A DNA stretch of 64,000 bases. It comes from Unio delphinus. Lineage: Eukaryota > Mollusca > Bivalvia > Unionida > Unionidae. Below the pieces are notes generated by a model. It was not told the origin of the DNA, did not search any database, and saw nothing but the letters and a program-made list of their open reading frames with translations. This document shows, one piece after another, positions 1 through 12,320 of the stretch. The DNA is taken from NCBI GenBank assembly GCA_029339505.1, contig JAQISU010000115.1:4126001-4190000 (forward strand). Reading direction: 5' to 3'. Within the stretch, counting starts at the first letter, position 1; each line of letters begins with the position of its first letter. Position numbers and translations under genes: made by a program.

Positions 1-549
1 TTTAACGGAAGATGCCGTATTCCAGTGTTAATGTACATTCTCTATTGTCATCAAATTTAACGGAAGATGCCATATTCCAACGTTAATGTACATTCTCTAT
101 TGTCATCAAATTTAACGGAAGATGCCGTATTCCAACGTTAATGTACATTCTCTATTGTCATCAAATTTAACGGAAGATGCCGTATTCCAACGCTAATGTA
201 CATTCTCTATTGTCATCAAATTTAACGGAAGATGCCATATTCCAACGTTAATGTACATTCTCTATTGTCATCAAAGTTAACGGAAGATGCCGTATTCCAG
301 TGTTAATGTACATTCTCTATTGTCATCAAATTTAACGGAAGATGCCGTATTCCAACGTTAATGTACATTCTCTATTGTCATCAAATTTAACGGAAGATGC
401 CGTATTCCAGTGTTAATGTGCATTCTCTATTGTCATCAAATTTAACGGAAGATGCCGTATTCCAACGTTAATGTACATTCTCTATTGTCATCAAATTTAA
501 CGGAAGATGCCATATTCCAACGTTAATGTACATTCTATATAGTCATCCC
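1..549. repeat. 55-bp minisatellite, about 10 copies, cut by the window edge
   Basis: Ten consecutive 55-bp units each begin 'tttaacggaagatgcc' and end 'ctattgtcatcaaa'. Units differ at a few fixed positions (tccagtg or tccaacg; cgtat or catat), so they fall into subtypes. The last unit decays around 540-549. The first begins at base 1, so the array probably continues beyond the window. Confidence 0.95.
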
Positions 550-604
550 ACTCAATACTCGTGTTTTGACTACATCAGATCGAAAACGTTGCTGATGTTT
601 TTGC

Positions 605-776
605 TTTGGGCTAAACGCCATTTTGCAGCAAATGATAGGCTATACACAAAATATAAGAAAAAGTAAGCAAGAAAATCACACAAAGAACAACAGATCATAG
701 GGAAGCTACTGGCAAGCTGTTTTCTCATATACCCACACTGGTCGAGTTTAAGACTCAAGCACACGAAGACAGAGAA
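605..776 (-). mobile_element. SINE family A, degraded partial copy
   Basis: Read on the minus strand, this matches the body and 3' part of the full copies at 12060 and 13434: the 'gggaagctactggcaagc' segment, then 'aggctatacac' and 'aaacgccattttgcagc' on the plus strand. The middle is replaced by unrelated AT-rich bases and the tRNA-like head is barely recognisable. The 64-aa minus-strand open frame over it is incidental. Confidence 0.6.
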
Positions 777-780
777 GATT

Positions 781-1219
781 TTTTTTTAACAGTCGGTGAT
801 GTGTGAAGACGATCTTCTTAGACCTCACAGCCACACGTGCACCCACCCACCCAATCGAAAATGTGAATGGAATTATGAATTATCTCTGCGGGAGATCTTG
901 TCATATAATTTTATCACAATTAGCTTAAATTATCTGCTTTATCACATTGATCAATGTGAGCAAGATGTTACAGTGCCATTAGTAAAAGAAAGTTGATCTT
1001 TTATATGTCAAATATTTTAATTTGTCTCTTTTTAAATTACCTATATGTAATAATTGCGATCATGCTCACTCCCCTTACTCTTGTCAGATTGAAAATATCG
1101 TCATTGCCACAGTTAGTGTTTGTTTGCGCCATCATCACACAAAGTTGCCCCGCGCCCAATAGCACTCTGATTTATTATTAGTCTTTCTTTCATTCAATTA
1201 CGAATACAAATGCATTTTA
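781..1219. other. No recognisable feature
   Basis: AT-rich sequence with two short plus-strand open frames (66 and 62 codons). They show no domain, splice sites or compositional sign of coding. Confidence 0.5.
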
Positions 1220-2143
1220 CGATTCAGCGTAATTGAAATTTTGCATTCAGTGTAATTGAACTATTCCATTCAGCGTAATTGAACTATTTAATTCATTGTA
1301 ATTGAACTATTCCATTCAGTATAATTGAACTATTCCATTCAGTATAATTGAACTATTCCATTCAGTATAATTGAACTATTCCATTCAGTGTAGTTGAACT
1401 ATTCCATTCAGTGTAATTGAACTATTCCATTCAGTATAATTGAACTATTTCATTCAGCGTAATTGAAGTATCTCATTCAATGTAATTGAAATTTTCCATT
1501 CAATACAATTTAATTTTTCCATTCAGTGTAACTGAAATCTTGCATTCGACATAATTGAATTTTTCCATTCAGTGTGATTGAACTATTCCATTCAGTGTAA
1601 TTGAACTATTCCATTCGATATAATTGAACTATTCCATTCAGTGCAATTGAACTATTCCATTCAGCGTAATTGAACTATTCCATTCAGTATAATTGAACTA
1701 TTCCATTCAGTATAATTGAACTATTCCATTCAGTGTAGTTGAACTATTCCATTCAGTGTAATTGAACTATTCCATTCAGTATAATTGAACTATTTCATTC
1801 AGCGTAATTGAAGTATCTCATTCAATGTAATTGAAATTTTCCATTCAATACAATTTAATTTTTCCATTCAGTGTAACTGAAATCTTGCATTCGACATAAT
1901 TGAATTTTTCCATTCAGTGTGATTGAACTATTCCATTCAGTGGAATTGAACTATTCCATTCGATATAATTGAACTATTCCATTCAGCGTAATTGAACTAT
2001 TCCATTCAGCGTAATTGAATTATTCCATTCAGTGTAATTGAACTATTCCATTCAGTGTAATTCAACTGTTCCATTCGATAAAATTGAACTATTCCATTCG
2101 ATAAAATTGAACTATTCCATTCGATAAAATTGAACTATTCCAT
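1220..2143. repeat. 23-bp minisatellite with a 345-bp higher-order repeat
   Basis: About 40 diverged copies of a 23-bp unit of the type 'cattcagtgtaattgaac' plus 'tattc'. An irregular run of variants (including 'caatacaatttaattttt' at 1501 and 1846, and 'gtgtagttgaac' in both blocks) recurs after exactly 345 bp, which is 15 units. This indicates block duplication of a 15-mer rather than only unit-by-unit slippage. The final units are homogenised to 'cgataaaattgaac'. Confidence 0.93.
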
Positions 2144-2528
2144 ACTTTTCCTGTACTTTACACTTAATGTACTAAAGCTGGCTGAGATTTATGTGCTTTA
2201 GAATGGAAACGAGTTTTGTTTATGATATGAAAATAAACAGAAGTTATTTTTTTTCTTGTACTTAGACAATGTAAGGTCGTCAAATATATCAGTAATAAAA
2301 AGGAAATTTAAATCCCTATCGACTCGACAAACGAGATAGACTAGTTCCCAATCTGACCCTTTGAAAATTTTTAGATATATTTGTTACAAATATTTATAAG
2401 TTGACCTTAACATTCTAAAGAAGGCAATGTTTGACACTTCTTCTCAATATGTTCTGATGACACATGCCTTCAGATAATGATCACGCCCTAAGACCCAATA
2501 TTACTCCATGTTTTCAATATTACGACAA
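2144..2528. other. No recognisable feature
   Basis: Unique-looking AT-rich sequence between the 23-bp array and a hAT-type MITE. No open frame or repeat was seen. Confidence 0.5.
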
Positions 2529-2536
2529 AGGACATG

Positions 2537-2726
2537 CAGAGGCGTAGCTGGGGGGGGGGGAGGTACATATGTCCCCGGGCGCCATACTAGTGGGGGCGCC
2601 AAAATGGGCTTTGAAATAGGTTGTAACGGGTAATGGTGATTTTATTGATGAAAATAGTGGGTTTCAGAGTTGAGGGGGGGGGATGAATATTGTCCCCGGG
2701 CGCCAAACACTCTAGCTACGCCTCTG
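2537..2726. mobile_element. hAT-type MITE with perfect 13-bp TIRs and 8-bp TSD
   Basis: The left end is cagaggcgtagct and the right end is its exact reverse complement. The 190-bp element is bounded by the 8-bp direct repeat aggacatg at 2529-2536 and 2727-2734. An 8-bp TSD and CAG-initial TIRs are characteristic of the hAT superfamily. It has no coding capacity, so it would depend on a transposase supplied elsewhere. It contains two 'ccccgggcgcca' motifs that recur in the related copies at 24890 and 28150. Confidence 0.93.
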
Positions 2727-2734
2727 AGGACATG

Positions 2735-4226
2735 TATACTGTACTGGTTGACAAACTTAGGCTATTTGTTATGAAAATATTCCTAGCTTAAATTTTCGTG
2801 ACAATACATTTATTTTTCAAAACACCAGTTTACAGTACCCAAAAGAATTATTTCATTGTTTTCTCTAGGATACGCTATCAACCGAATTCCCTAAAAATGT
2901 AATATACCTCCTCCGTTAAACATAACAAAGCGATTCAAGTTCGCTCAAAGTTGATGTGCCATAAATGTACGGAAGCTTGCAACATTTATTAGTTTCAACA
3001 ATTCGATCTTATTAGTATTGACTTCTAGATAAATCTCATAATAAAGTACAAAGCATGTGACTTTTTGGCAACTAAACAATAAAATGATTTAATTTACAAT
3101 CTGATATTAAAATCAGCAATTTGTATGTTTATTCATTAAAAGTTATTTATCGCACCCACGTGTGTTGAAACATACTACAAGACTGTCTATTCACTGTTAC
3201 AGAACTGATTCCTCCCTCAAGCTGGGAAATTCCTAATATGTTGTTAACTGAAGTAAATTAATAAGCAAGAACTCAAAGTAAATTAATAAGCAAGAACTCA
3301 AAGTAAATTAATAAGCAAGAACTCAAAGGTCCTTGCAGATACACTGGAGTTGCAGCTAGTAAACAGAAATTAACGAATGTTGGGTGGTACAAAATAATAA
3401 TGACACAATGTACATGTCGTAAAATTTGCCAGTAAATACATAATGCAATTACTTTTTGTTGTTACTGGAGACCTCATTTGTAAATTTACTTCAGATTGAT
3501 GCGTGTGAAGCAATGGGATAGACTACTACATTAAAAGGAAAAAAAACAAGGGAATGTTGTATGTATGAGAATGAGTGAATTTGTTTAATCGCTTTCCAAC
3601 CATTTGCTCCTATCTTTTGTACTAGCAATTAACTGTATTGAATATATGCACGTGCTGATTTGCAGTCCCTTACAAAACAATATAACTGGAATTTGGTCAC
3701 ATGTAATTTGTCATTATGATTTACAATCTCAGCTTATTACAATTAGAATAATCTCTTCTTTCATATTGATTATATACACAGCGTAATACACAGTGTAATG
3801 AATAGTGTAATGAACAACGTTATGCACAGCGTAAAGAGCACCGATGTAGTATTTTCTGATTTGCACAAACTGCTGAGTCAGTTGATTTATATGTTAAGCT
3901 CGAGTTTTATTTTTATTTTTATAGAAAAGTCAGATATGTCCAACATAAACAATTGTTTGAAATGACGTTAATTAAAAGTATAGAAATCATTTTCAGTCAA
4001 GAATTCTACTTTCAGCTATTGGAAGACGTCTTTGGAAAGGCAAATATTTCATTGATAGTGAAACAAATAAAAACGTTTTAGAACCCAAGGAAGGAAGATC
4101 GTCGCAACAATTATCAAAACTTCATAAACATACTTTATATTCATTAACATGTTTTCATTAACAGACTTGATTTTTATTAACAGATTTGATTTTTTTTATT
4201 TTCTATTCATGATTCAAATTCTAAGG
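2735..4226. other. No gene; short repeats only
   Basis: AT-rich sequence holding the 25-bp array at 3251 and a weak 'cacagtgtaatg'-like repeat at about 3780-3840. The 60-aa plus-strand frame at 3604 has no recognisable similarity. Confidence 0.5.
3251..3329. repeat. 25-bp tandem repeat, 3 copies
   Basis: Three near-identical 25-bp units built on 'aagtaaattaataagcaag'. Their uniformity suggests recent expansion. Confidence 0.9.
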
Positions 4227-4300
4227 CAGTGGTTCCCAACCTTGTTGAGCATGAGAACACCCCATTTTAACTGCCTGATACGAAACCCTGTCCTAAGGCA
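4227..4300. mobile_element. hAT-like terminal fragment
   Basis: Begins 'cagtggttcccaacc', the typical outer end of many animal hAT elements, followed by text resembling the element at 20896. No matching right end or TSD was found, so this is a single-ended fragment. Confidence 0.4.
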
Positions 4301-4514
4301 TTTTATGATGTAGTTGATTCCCTAATGGCTGGTGACTTCGACTCCCCTCCATTGAAAGTTTGAAAGTGTTTCTATTTTAAATTTAGATTTACACATCTTA
4401 AAAAAGATGTCCATTTACAACACACTTGGATTGTGTATGGATCACTGAATCAAATGAACAGTTGGTAAAGCACGTTTCCGCTAGATTAATCTTCTCACCA
4501 TGATAAAACTTCTT

Positions 4515-4650
4515 GAATAAGAAAAGCAGTGGTCCTGAAGTCCTGATAGTACCTGAATAAGAAAAGCAGTGGTCCTGAAGTCCTGAATAAGAAAAGCAGT
4601 GGTCCTGAAGTCCTGAATAAGAAAAGCAGTGGTCCTGAAGTCCTGATAGT
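4515..4650. repeat. 30-bp tandem repeat, 4 copies
   Basis: Four copies of a 30-bp unit containing 'gaaaagcagtggtcctgaag'. The first two are separated by an extra 10 bp (atagtacct-type) that also follows the last copy. Confidence 0.9.
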
Positions 4651-5647
4651 ATCTAACAACAATGTTGAAATATGATTAAAGTGTTCACACTTTAGTCATG
4701 TTTAAAAAATGTCACATAATCTAGTGTTAAATCAAGGATCGTATCTTAATATATGGTTCGATGATTATTTGATATACATACATAAAAAGCTACAATAATT
4801 CCAAATCGAAAGAACAACGGGAACACCGATATTACTGCTTGATCAAGAAAAATATTCAACAATATATACAAAAAAAGAAACCTGAATTTTTTCTTTTGGA
4901 GTATAACAGTATTCATAATCAGAAAATAAGTTTTAAAATGGTCGTAGGTCGTTTCGTCACATTTTCAAACTGAACAATCTTTGTTAAGTCGACACCTGTA
5001 TAATTAACAAATATGTATACCTGTTTTATTGGCCTTCGTTAAGCCTTTCACTCTGTCATACTCTCAGTTTCATTATCAAACTGATTTAATTTTAAATAGG
5101 AGGATATTCTTACCAGTGATAAAACATAGGTATCATGTACATCAGCCTGAAAATGTTACTTTAAATCATAGGGTTCATATTATCCATTTTCTGTTTTTTT
5201 TTTTAGGGATACAATATAAATTCAAAGTTATGAAATATATCCATGTATGAAATTGTAAAGAGTTTTAATTTATGATTTTGTTTAAAAGGTGGGCACCATT
5301 TTTTGTATGTTAATGGTTTATTGTCTAAATATAGCCTATCATAATGTTCCAACTGAGTCCTTCATATATGTTATTATTGTTAGTCAATGCTATCAGATGG
5401 TGTTCAAATAGTCATGGGAATTTGTTCCAGGGAATAGGCAAGATAAGTGATTTTTAAAGTCCCACCGTATGATGCAAATTAAAGGCTATCCGACCCAAGG
5501 GCCTATTTATCCAACCCCTAGCTGTACATCGTATGATGCGACTTTTTGCCTAAATGGCAAAACCTTTTTTTAAGGAAGGACGACAAATGGATATAATTAT
5601 GTATCAGAATAATAATGACAATTTTATGTGTATATCCTTTAGTTTGA
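4651..5647. other. No recognisable feature
   Basis: AT-rich, apparently unique sequence. The 73-aa frame at 5029-5250 has no domain and an unremarkable context. Confidence 0.5.
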
Positions 5648-5815
5648 CTCCATTAGTGAAATCAACATCCTGTATGTTCGAATCCATTAGTAAACTCAAC
5701 ATCCTGTATGTTCGGATCCATTAGTGAAATCAACATCCTGTATGTTCGAATCCATTAGTGAACTCAACATCCTGTATGTTTGAATCTATTAGTGAACTCA
5801 ACATCCTGTATGTTT
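5648..5815. repeat. 34-bp tandem repeat, about 5 copies
   Basis: Units of 34 bp centred on 'caacatcctgtatgtt', with small substitutions between copies. Confidence 0.92.
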
Positions 5816-7380
5816 TAATATTTAAGAAGTCAATTTTAAAAACGAAAAAGAAATTACATCATTGTATTCATTTCAGAAATTACTTCAGAATTATGTCTGT
5901 AAATGTGGCCTGATTGAATAAATCCTAAGATTTCAAACATCGACGAGATGTGCTGCGTTCTATCCAGAAAAGTTTTAAATCTAAAGACAATCATTGTAGA
6001 GCGATCGCTAGGGAATTGCGTTTCACAAGCGAAATATAAGAATACAATGACTCCAGCAAAGTAGTAGATGGCAAAACATTTTTTTACATTATCAACAATA
6101 TTATTGTATTGCTTCGCTCGTGAATATAATAGAGGCATTTGTTAGAGCGCAGAGATTCTATTATAAAATAATATTAGTTCAGGGATTTAATTTAATTGTG
6201 ACTAGGTACAGCAAAGTAATATCCGAACACAATACACTTGCAGACAGACTGGACTGAGCACAGATGTTCCGAGGAGGCAGGTATTACTGAGCAGAGGTAA
6301 TAGAGACTGCACTGTTGATAAACGTTGACCACCACTACCTAACCTACATAAAATTCGTATCTTATGTTAAATGCTCCCTCCATTGTAAGCACAAAACTGG
6401 TATTCGTGGGGTTTTATTAGAATTTAGAGAGGATTTCACGCTTAATCAGGTATATTTCGTTTACACATACGTGAGGAAAAATGTCAATCCACCACTGACG
6501 ATTCTAAAGCTGCCACAAGAAAACAGAGAAAGGAAAACTTTCCCCCATATATTAGTCATCTCAGGCCTTTGGTGATATTGTCACAGATGAATGATTCTGA
6601 CGCAAGTATGCGATTAAAACCAACGAGAGAAAGCGCATTATAAACACCACTTTGTGACAAAAACTGAAAGTCTCGATATCAAAGACAGCCTAGTGCTGAA
6701 CATTTACAGCGAATTATACGCATTGATGAATTTGTGTAACTGAAAAATAAATCTGTTTGTTTATCCAAGAAACGCATAACACCTGTGAGAGCTGTTATCT
6801 CATCGACTGGATTTGAAAAGTGTCATGTCCTATAAATCAAGCACCTAGGTGAAGCTGAATTAGTACAAATTTGCCGGATGTTGGATGGTGTCTCTGATCT
6901 CCTAGATTGTAATGGTGTTATAGGTATTGTCCTCGAGAGATATAGATTCCTTAGTCATTCATCTCTGTCTTCGTTCACAGACTTTGCCCGATTTAAATAT
7001 CTAATGTTGGACATGCTTCAGAAACAAAGTAAGCTTTCAAATTGTTATGGCATCAAACACAATTTTTATGTGTTTGGAACAGAAAACGAGCGAAAAAAAA
7101 GTGGACTCATTATAGGTTTATTTCTCTTTTTTTTTCTTTTTGGGAAGTGATGACAACTTCCTCAAATTCCATCTTTCTTCCATCTGCGGCATCGACAGTT
7201 TCATGGTCTACTTTTCAGTATTAGTACAGGGACAAGGAGAGCGGGACAATAATGTCAACATGGATTTTTAATGAAAAACAATCTTTGGTCCTAATGTTTA
7301 TGATGGAACAAACGTTGAGTTTTCAGGAGGTACGACACTTGACTGTTCTGTCCAAAAGAGGATAGGCAACGCAAAAAACT
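5816..7380. other. No confident gene; several short open frames
   Basis: Contains frames of 94 aa (5854-6138, minus), 86 aa (6315-6575, plus) and 90 aa (6878-7150, plus). None shows a domain, conserved motif or splice structure that I recognise. The sequence from about 7240 to 7380 may belong to the degraded coding-like block that follows. Confidence 0.4.
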
Positions 7381-7732
7381 AAGACTCTCACAAAACTTAA
7401 TGTCGCCAGGAACCGCCATAACCAAACTATGCTGTCAGGTGAACTGCCAGATAAACTATCTACAAAATACAGGTCCGTCAATGGCTTTGTTGCCAGACTT
7501 TATGAATATGGATGTTTTGTAAGGATGGCTTCCGGAAAGAATAAGTAAGATCTGGACCCAGACAGTTATATTGGCAATGTGCAAGCTATGCTTCAGATAC
7601 CTTAAGATGATATGTTGGGGAAAATAAAAAATGCATATGCTGTCTCCAAAAGGAAGAGAAATATTGCAGAAACCCCTTAGGAAAGACAGAAGAGAAAGAC
7701 GAGAAAGAAGAACTGGTTTAATCAACACTATG
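7381..7732 (+). pseudogene. Degraded coding-like segment, family unknown
   Basis: One plus-strand frame reads as low-repeat, charged, protein-like sequence for about 117 codons (for example LNVARNRHNQTMLSGELPDK, then YRSVNGFVARLYEYGCF) but is broken by three in-frame stops, near 7546, 7600 and 7677. The block ends in a lysine/arginine-rich stretch and 'actatg' followed by 'gtaagc', which resembles a splice donor at about 7733. I do not recognise the family. It could be a decayed transposon or host-gene exon. It could also be chance: the opposite strand is open for 90 codons here, which weakens the case. The coding-like composition is seen; the pseudogene interpretation is inference. Confidence 0.25.
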
Positions 7733-7739
7733 GTAAGCG

Positions 7740-8122
7740 TATTTTATTGCAATCTACTTAACATGGCAAACTAATAGTGCCATTGTATATGATGTTTCCT
7801 TGTGCGCGCTCTGTAAAATCTTTAACTTAAATCAAAATTTAAAACAGTGTACGCAATAACTGCAATATGTATCATTTGTTTCTGTTCAGTTTTTATGGTG
7901 CCTCTTTCCACACAAAATATGAGGTTTACATATCACCCTGAACGAAATATTTTCAGCCCTACTCAAAGGGTCTCAAATTCAATTTATGTCTGCTAAAAAT
8001 CAAATATGACCTCCATGTCTGGTATATTCAAAATGTGGAAAGTTTCTTTTTATATTTATTCAAAAAGTAGCCAGGTTGATGCCCCAATGAGAATCCCAGA
8101 AATGAAAACCAGAAATCTTTAG
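7740..8122. other. No recognisable feature
   Basis: AT-rich sequence leading into the minisatellites that start at 8123. Confidence 0.5.
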
Positions 8123-8176
8123 ATGGTACTAAATTCTATTGCAGCATTATGGTACTAAATTCTATTGCAGCATTAT
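8123..8176. repeat. 26-bp duplication
   Basis: Two identical tandem copies of a 26-bp unit beginning 'atggtactaaattc'. Confidence 0.9.
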
Positions 8177-8216
8177 GTTGACCAATTGGTAATAGCTACA
8201 CCGCTTGAGAATTACA

Positions 8217-8673
8217 AATGGTATTTGCAGGGAAACTCATTCATAATGTATTGTAATGGTATTTGCAGGGAAACTCATTCATAATGTATTGTAATGGTAT
8301 TTGCAGGGAAACTCATTCATAATGGATTGTAATGGTATTTGCAGGGAAACTCATTCATAATGTATTGTAATGGTATTTGCAGTGAAACTCATTCATAATG
8401 TATTGTAATGGTATTTGAAGGGAAACTCATTCATAATGTATTGTAAAGGTATTTGAAGGGAAACTCATTCATAATGTATTGTAATGGTATTTACAGGGAA
8501 ACTTATTCATAATGTATTGTAATGGTATTTACAGGGAAACTCATTCATAATGTATTGTAAAGGTATTTGAAGGGAAACTCATTCATAATGTAATGTAATG
8601 GTATTTACAGGGAAACTCATTCATAATGTATTGTAATGGTATTTACAGGGAAACTCATTCATAATGTATTGTA
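8217..8673. repeat. 38-bp minisatellite, about 12 copies
   Basis: Twelve units of 38 bp, each with 'gggaaactcattcataatg'. Variant bases (ttgcag, ttacag, ttgaag) recur in patterns, which suggests multi-unit duplication. Confidence 0.95.
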
Positions 8674-9544
8674 ATTTTCTTTGATCCCTGTTAAGTAATC
8701 TTTAGGACACTAGAAGCAGAAAATCTTGACATGTTGTCGGTGCATTTATTTCCTTAACATTACAATGTCAGACTATTTTTTAAAATATTTTCTGGAAACG
8801 TTCATCATCAATAAGGCGTGCGCTTATAGTCTAATTACGTCAACGCCATTTTAAATATTGACAGGAAGTATATATCTTTTCAAGAGTTCTCTAGATTTTT
8901 AGCTGTACAACTGTGGTTTAAGGATTTTTTTATATATTCTCTGTTAGCAAAATATTTATGTGTATATGATAGAGCGATTTAAAAGCATAACATTGTATAT
9001 GTATGCTAGGTGAGTATTCATTCTTCTGTGCGTATATTCAACAAAATGTATTTTGAATATTATCATTAAAATATTATTATTAAGTGGGCTGAATTATAAA
9101 ACCGTTTGTTTTATTTTCTTAAGAGATAAAAATAAAATAACGTTGTCAGGTTGATTTTATTTTGTTTTTGCGGGATTTTTAATTTTGCACCTTTAAAGTA
9201 AATTTGTGTCGAGACTACCCAGGCAGACGCTTGACTGGTTGATCACTTATGTGCCCGTGTGTGTGTCCCGTCTCCGTCCACTTATCCACCCTCTGTATTC
9301 TAGTTAATGTTAAAGTTGGATTGAAGATGTTTACTTTCAAGTTAAATGAAAGGTGGTCTCAACAAGAAGGGCCTTTGTTTCCTATGGCTTTGAGTTTTCT
9401 CCATATATGATTACAGACAAGATAAGACCTGACAAATTATAAATATATGTAAGATCGGATACATACAAGATCTTACCTGACAAATTATAAATATCTGTAA
9501 GATTGGATACATACAGTATAAGAGCTGACATATTATTAATGTCT

Positions 9545-9546
<2 letters not shown>
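8674..9546. other. No gene; small direct repeat near the end
   Basis: Mostly unique AT-rich sequence. At about 9418-9530 a 'tgacaaattataaatat' segment is repeated twice just before the TC microsatellite. Confidence 0.5.

Positions 9547-9628
<82 letters not shown>
9547..9628. repeat. (TC)n microsatellite
   Basis: About 41 uninterrupted TC dinucleotides. The Arg-Glu repeat frame on the minus strand is an artefact of this run. Confidence 0.98.
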
Positions 9629-9631
<3 letters not shown>

Positions 9632-9939
9632 CGTCGTGTAGATGTATCTTTTGTTACAGACCTGGTGAAAAAACATGTTTAGAACAGCTGTTCTATATAA
9701 TTTTTTTTAACAAGATGATGATAGCATAGCCTTAAGCAGCTTGGTCGGTTTGGGTCCACTAAACTACCTTTGCCCTAGGACATGATTCTCAACCCGTTAC
9801 AGTCAGCCAGGTTCGTCGCGTACTGTTATCTCTGCAACTAGTAAATGATTAGTGCATAAAAACATGTAGGAATTTTAAATTAAGAACATGTTCGGGATAT
9901 TGGGCAGCAACCCGATATCGAAAGTATATGGTACGATAC

Positions 9940-10410
9940 ACCCCACCTCATCCCAATCCCTTACCCCACCTCATCCCAATCCCTTATCCCACCTCATCCC
10001 AATCCCTTACCCCACCTCATCCCAAGCCCTTCCCCCACCTCATCCCAATCCCTTACCCAACCTCATCCCAATCCCTTACCCCACCTCATCCCAATCCCTT
10101 ATCCCACCTCATCCCAATCCCTTATCCCACCTCATCCCAATCCCTTATCCCACCTCATCCCAATCCCTTATCCCACCTCATCCCATTCCCTTATCCCACC
10201 TCATCCCAATCCCTTACCCCACATCATCCCAATTACTTACCCCACCTCATCCCAATCCCTTACCCCACCTCATCCCAATCCCTTATCCCACCTCATCCCA
10301 ATCCCTTACCCCACCTCATCCCAATGCCTTACCCCATCTCATCCAAATATGTTACCCCACCTCATCCCGATCCATTACCCCACCTCATCCCGATCCCTTA
10401 CCTTACCCCA
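9940..10410. repeat. C-rich 23-bp minisatellite, about 20 copies
   Basis: Units of 23 bp of the form 'cacctcatcccaatccctta' plus three C/T bases. The plus strand has almost no G. Because 23 is not a multiple of 3 and the unit lacks stops, two plus-strand frames stay open for over 165 codons with a 23-residue Pro/His/Ser repeat. These are not treated as proteins. Confidence 0.95.
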
Positions 10411-10491
10411 GTAAATAGTTACAGCTACTTGTCCGCATGACCTAGGTAATAGATTATCTTGGACTTTTTCTGAAAGGTACGATGAGCAGAA

Positions 10492-11072
<581 letters not shown>

Positions 11073-12059
11073 TTTTTATACAAGATATATATATACACTC
11101 ACGTATTGAATTCACACTTCATATACGGTAACTTTCCTTTCCCTAAAATGTTTTTACCTTCACATACTAGTGTTTTTTGTGTATACATAATTTGCTCCAC
11201 AGATTCAGCTCTCTGTTCGGTTCGTGTTTCTGCATAATTTCAAACAGTTGTCATTTTTCTCTTAAAGCTTTTTTGGTAAGTTCTATTTATAGAGGTGATG
11301 ATGTGATTCGGTGGTTAAAAAATAAAAGTGACCGTGAATGATCATTGCTAAAAATGAGTTAAACCATATACTTATTGATGACAGTTATATTAATTATTTC
11401 GTCTCCTGAAATGTTTTCCTTTTCTACAATATGAAATTGTGATTATAAAAATTAGCGCAAGATTCGCTTGAAAATATATGCGTTGGCATTTGTCGGTAAA
11501 ACATAATAAATTGAAAGAAAAAATATCAATAAAAAAAATCTTTAATTGTCCTGCGAACGTGTGACGTTCCTGTTGTTGTTTTTTTTTTTTTAATCAGCAT
11601 CCCGCCATTTTTAATTTCCAAAATCTGACTGAGAAAGTCAGATTAATAACTATCTCTATTAATGACTATCCTAATTAATAACTATCCTAATTAATAACTA
11701 TCCTAATTATTTGTCCTGCAAAAATCCAGTTCTACTGAGTGAGAGGGAAATAACTGGTTTTGTGTGAGGGTGACTAGACTACAAAATTTGAAACTGTCAT
11801 CTGACTTTATAACAGGCAACTTTGGTCTAACATTAAAGTTCGTGACCTTATGCAAACAAAATATTGCAATTTTAAACCTGGACAAGATTTTCTTCTCGGC
11901 CTACAACTCTTTGGCGCTCAAAAGAGATAAATCTATAGATAAATTATCGATTATATGAGTAGGTAGACCCTGTTTTCATAATCGATTATACATGTAGGTA
12001 GACCTCGTTTTCATTTAAGGGACCGGGTCTAACATAGCCTTATGTATCAACAGTACTGA
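11073..12059. other. No gene; two small direct repeats
   Basis: AT-rich sequence containing a 16-bp tandem repeat ('ctaattaataactatc') at about 11640-11708. Two copies of a 'gtaggtagacc...gttttcat' segment lie at about 11960-12015, just before the SINE. Confidence 0.5.
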
Positions 12060-12320
12060 CCCGAGTGGCTGAGTGGTTTAAAGCGCTCTCCGTTACGGAT
12101 CACTGCCCATCTCACCTGTCTGCGTGGGTTCGAGTCTCGGATTCGGCCAATGTGGGTATGTGAGAAAGCTAGACAGTAGGTTCTTGTGGGTCGGTTGTTC
12201 TTTATGGGGGTTTTCCCGGGTTTTTCCTCCACCATTAATACTGGCCGCCATGTATCGATTATCGTGTGCTGATAAATGGCGTTAACCCCTACAACAACAA
12301 CAGCAACAACAACAACAACA
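12060..12320 (+). mobile_element. SINE family A, near full length
   Basis: A tRNA-derived retroposon transcribed by RNA polymerase III and moved by a partner LINE. The head has a Ser/Leu-tRNA-like A box region ('gagtggctgagtggttta') and a B box ('gggttcgagtctcgg') at about 12126. The body carries 'gtgggtatgtgagaaagc', a 'gggttttcccgggttttt' block, 'ctggccgccatgtatcg' and a 'gctgataaatggcgttaa' 3' end, followed by a (CAA)n tail. This body and tail arrangement resembles V-type SINEs reported in molluscs; that match is recalled, not searched. The minus-strand 62-aa frame across it is a shadow. Confidence 0.9.

Noticed and set aside
1..549. CRISPR-like array
   Set aside because: Repeats are directly contiguous at 55 bp with no unique spacers, in a eukaryotic context.
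5854..6138. 94-codon minus-strand frame
   Set aside because: No motif or signal peptide and AT-driven composition. It is within chance length for this base composition.
9888..10440. Two overlapping 170-176 codon Pro/His/Ser repeat frames
   Set aside because: They are read-throughs of a 23-bp minisatellite that is open in two frames. The peptide period equals the DNA period.
12060..12140. tRNA gene
   Set aside because: A and B boxes are present, but no cloverleaf with a paired acceptor stem is visible and the sequence continues into a SINE body with a CAA tail.
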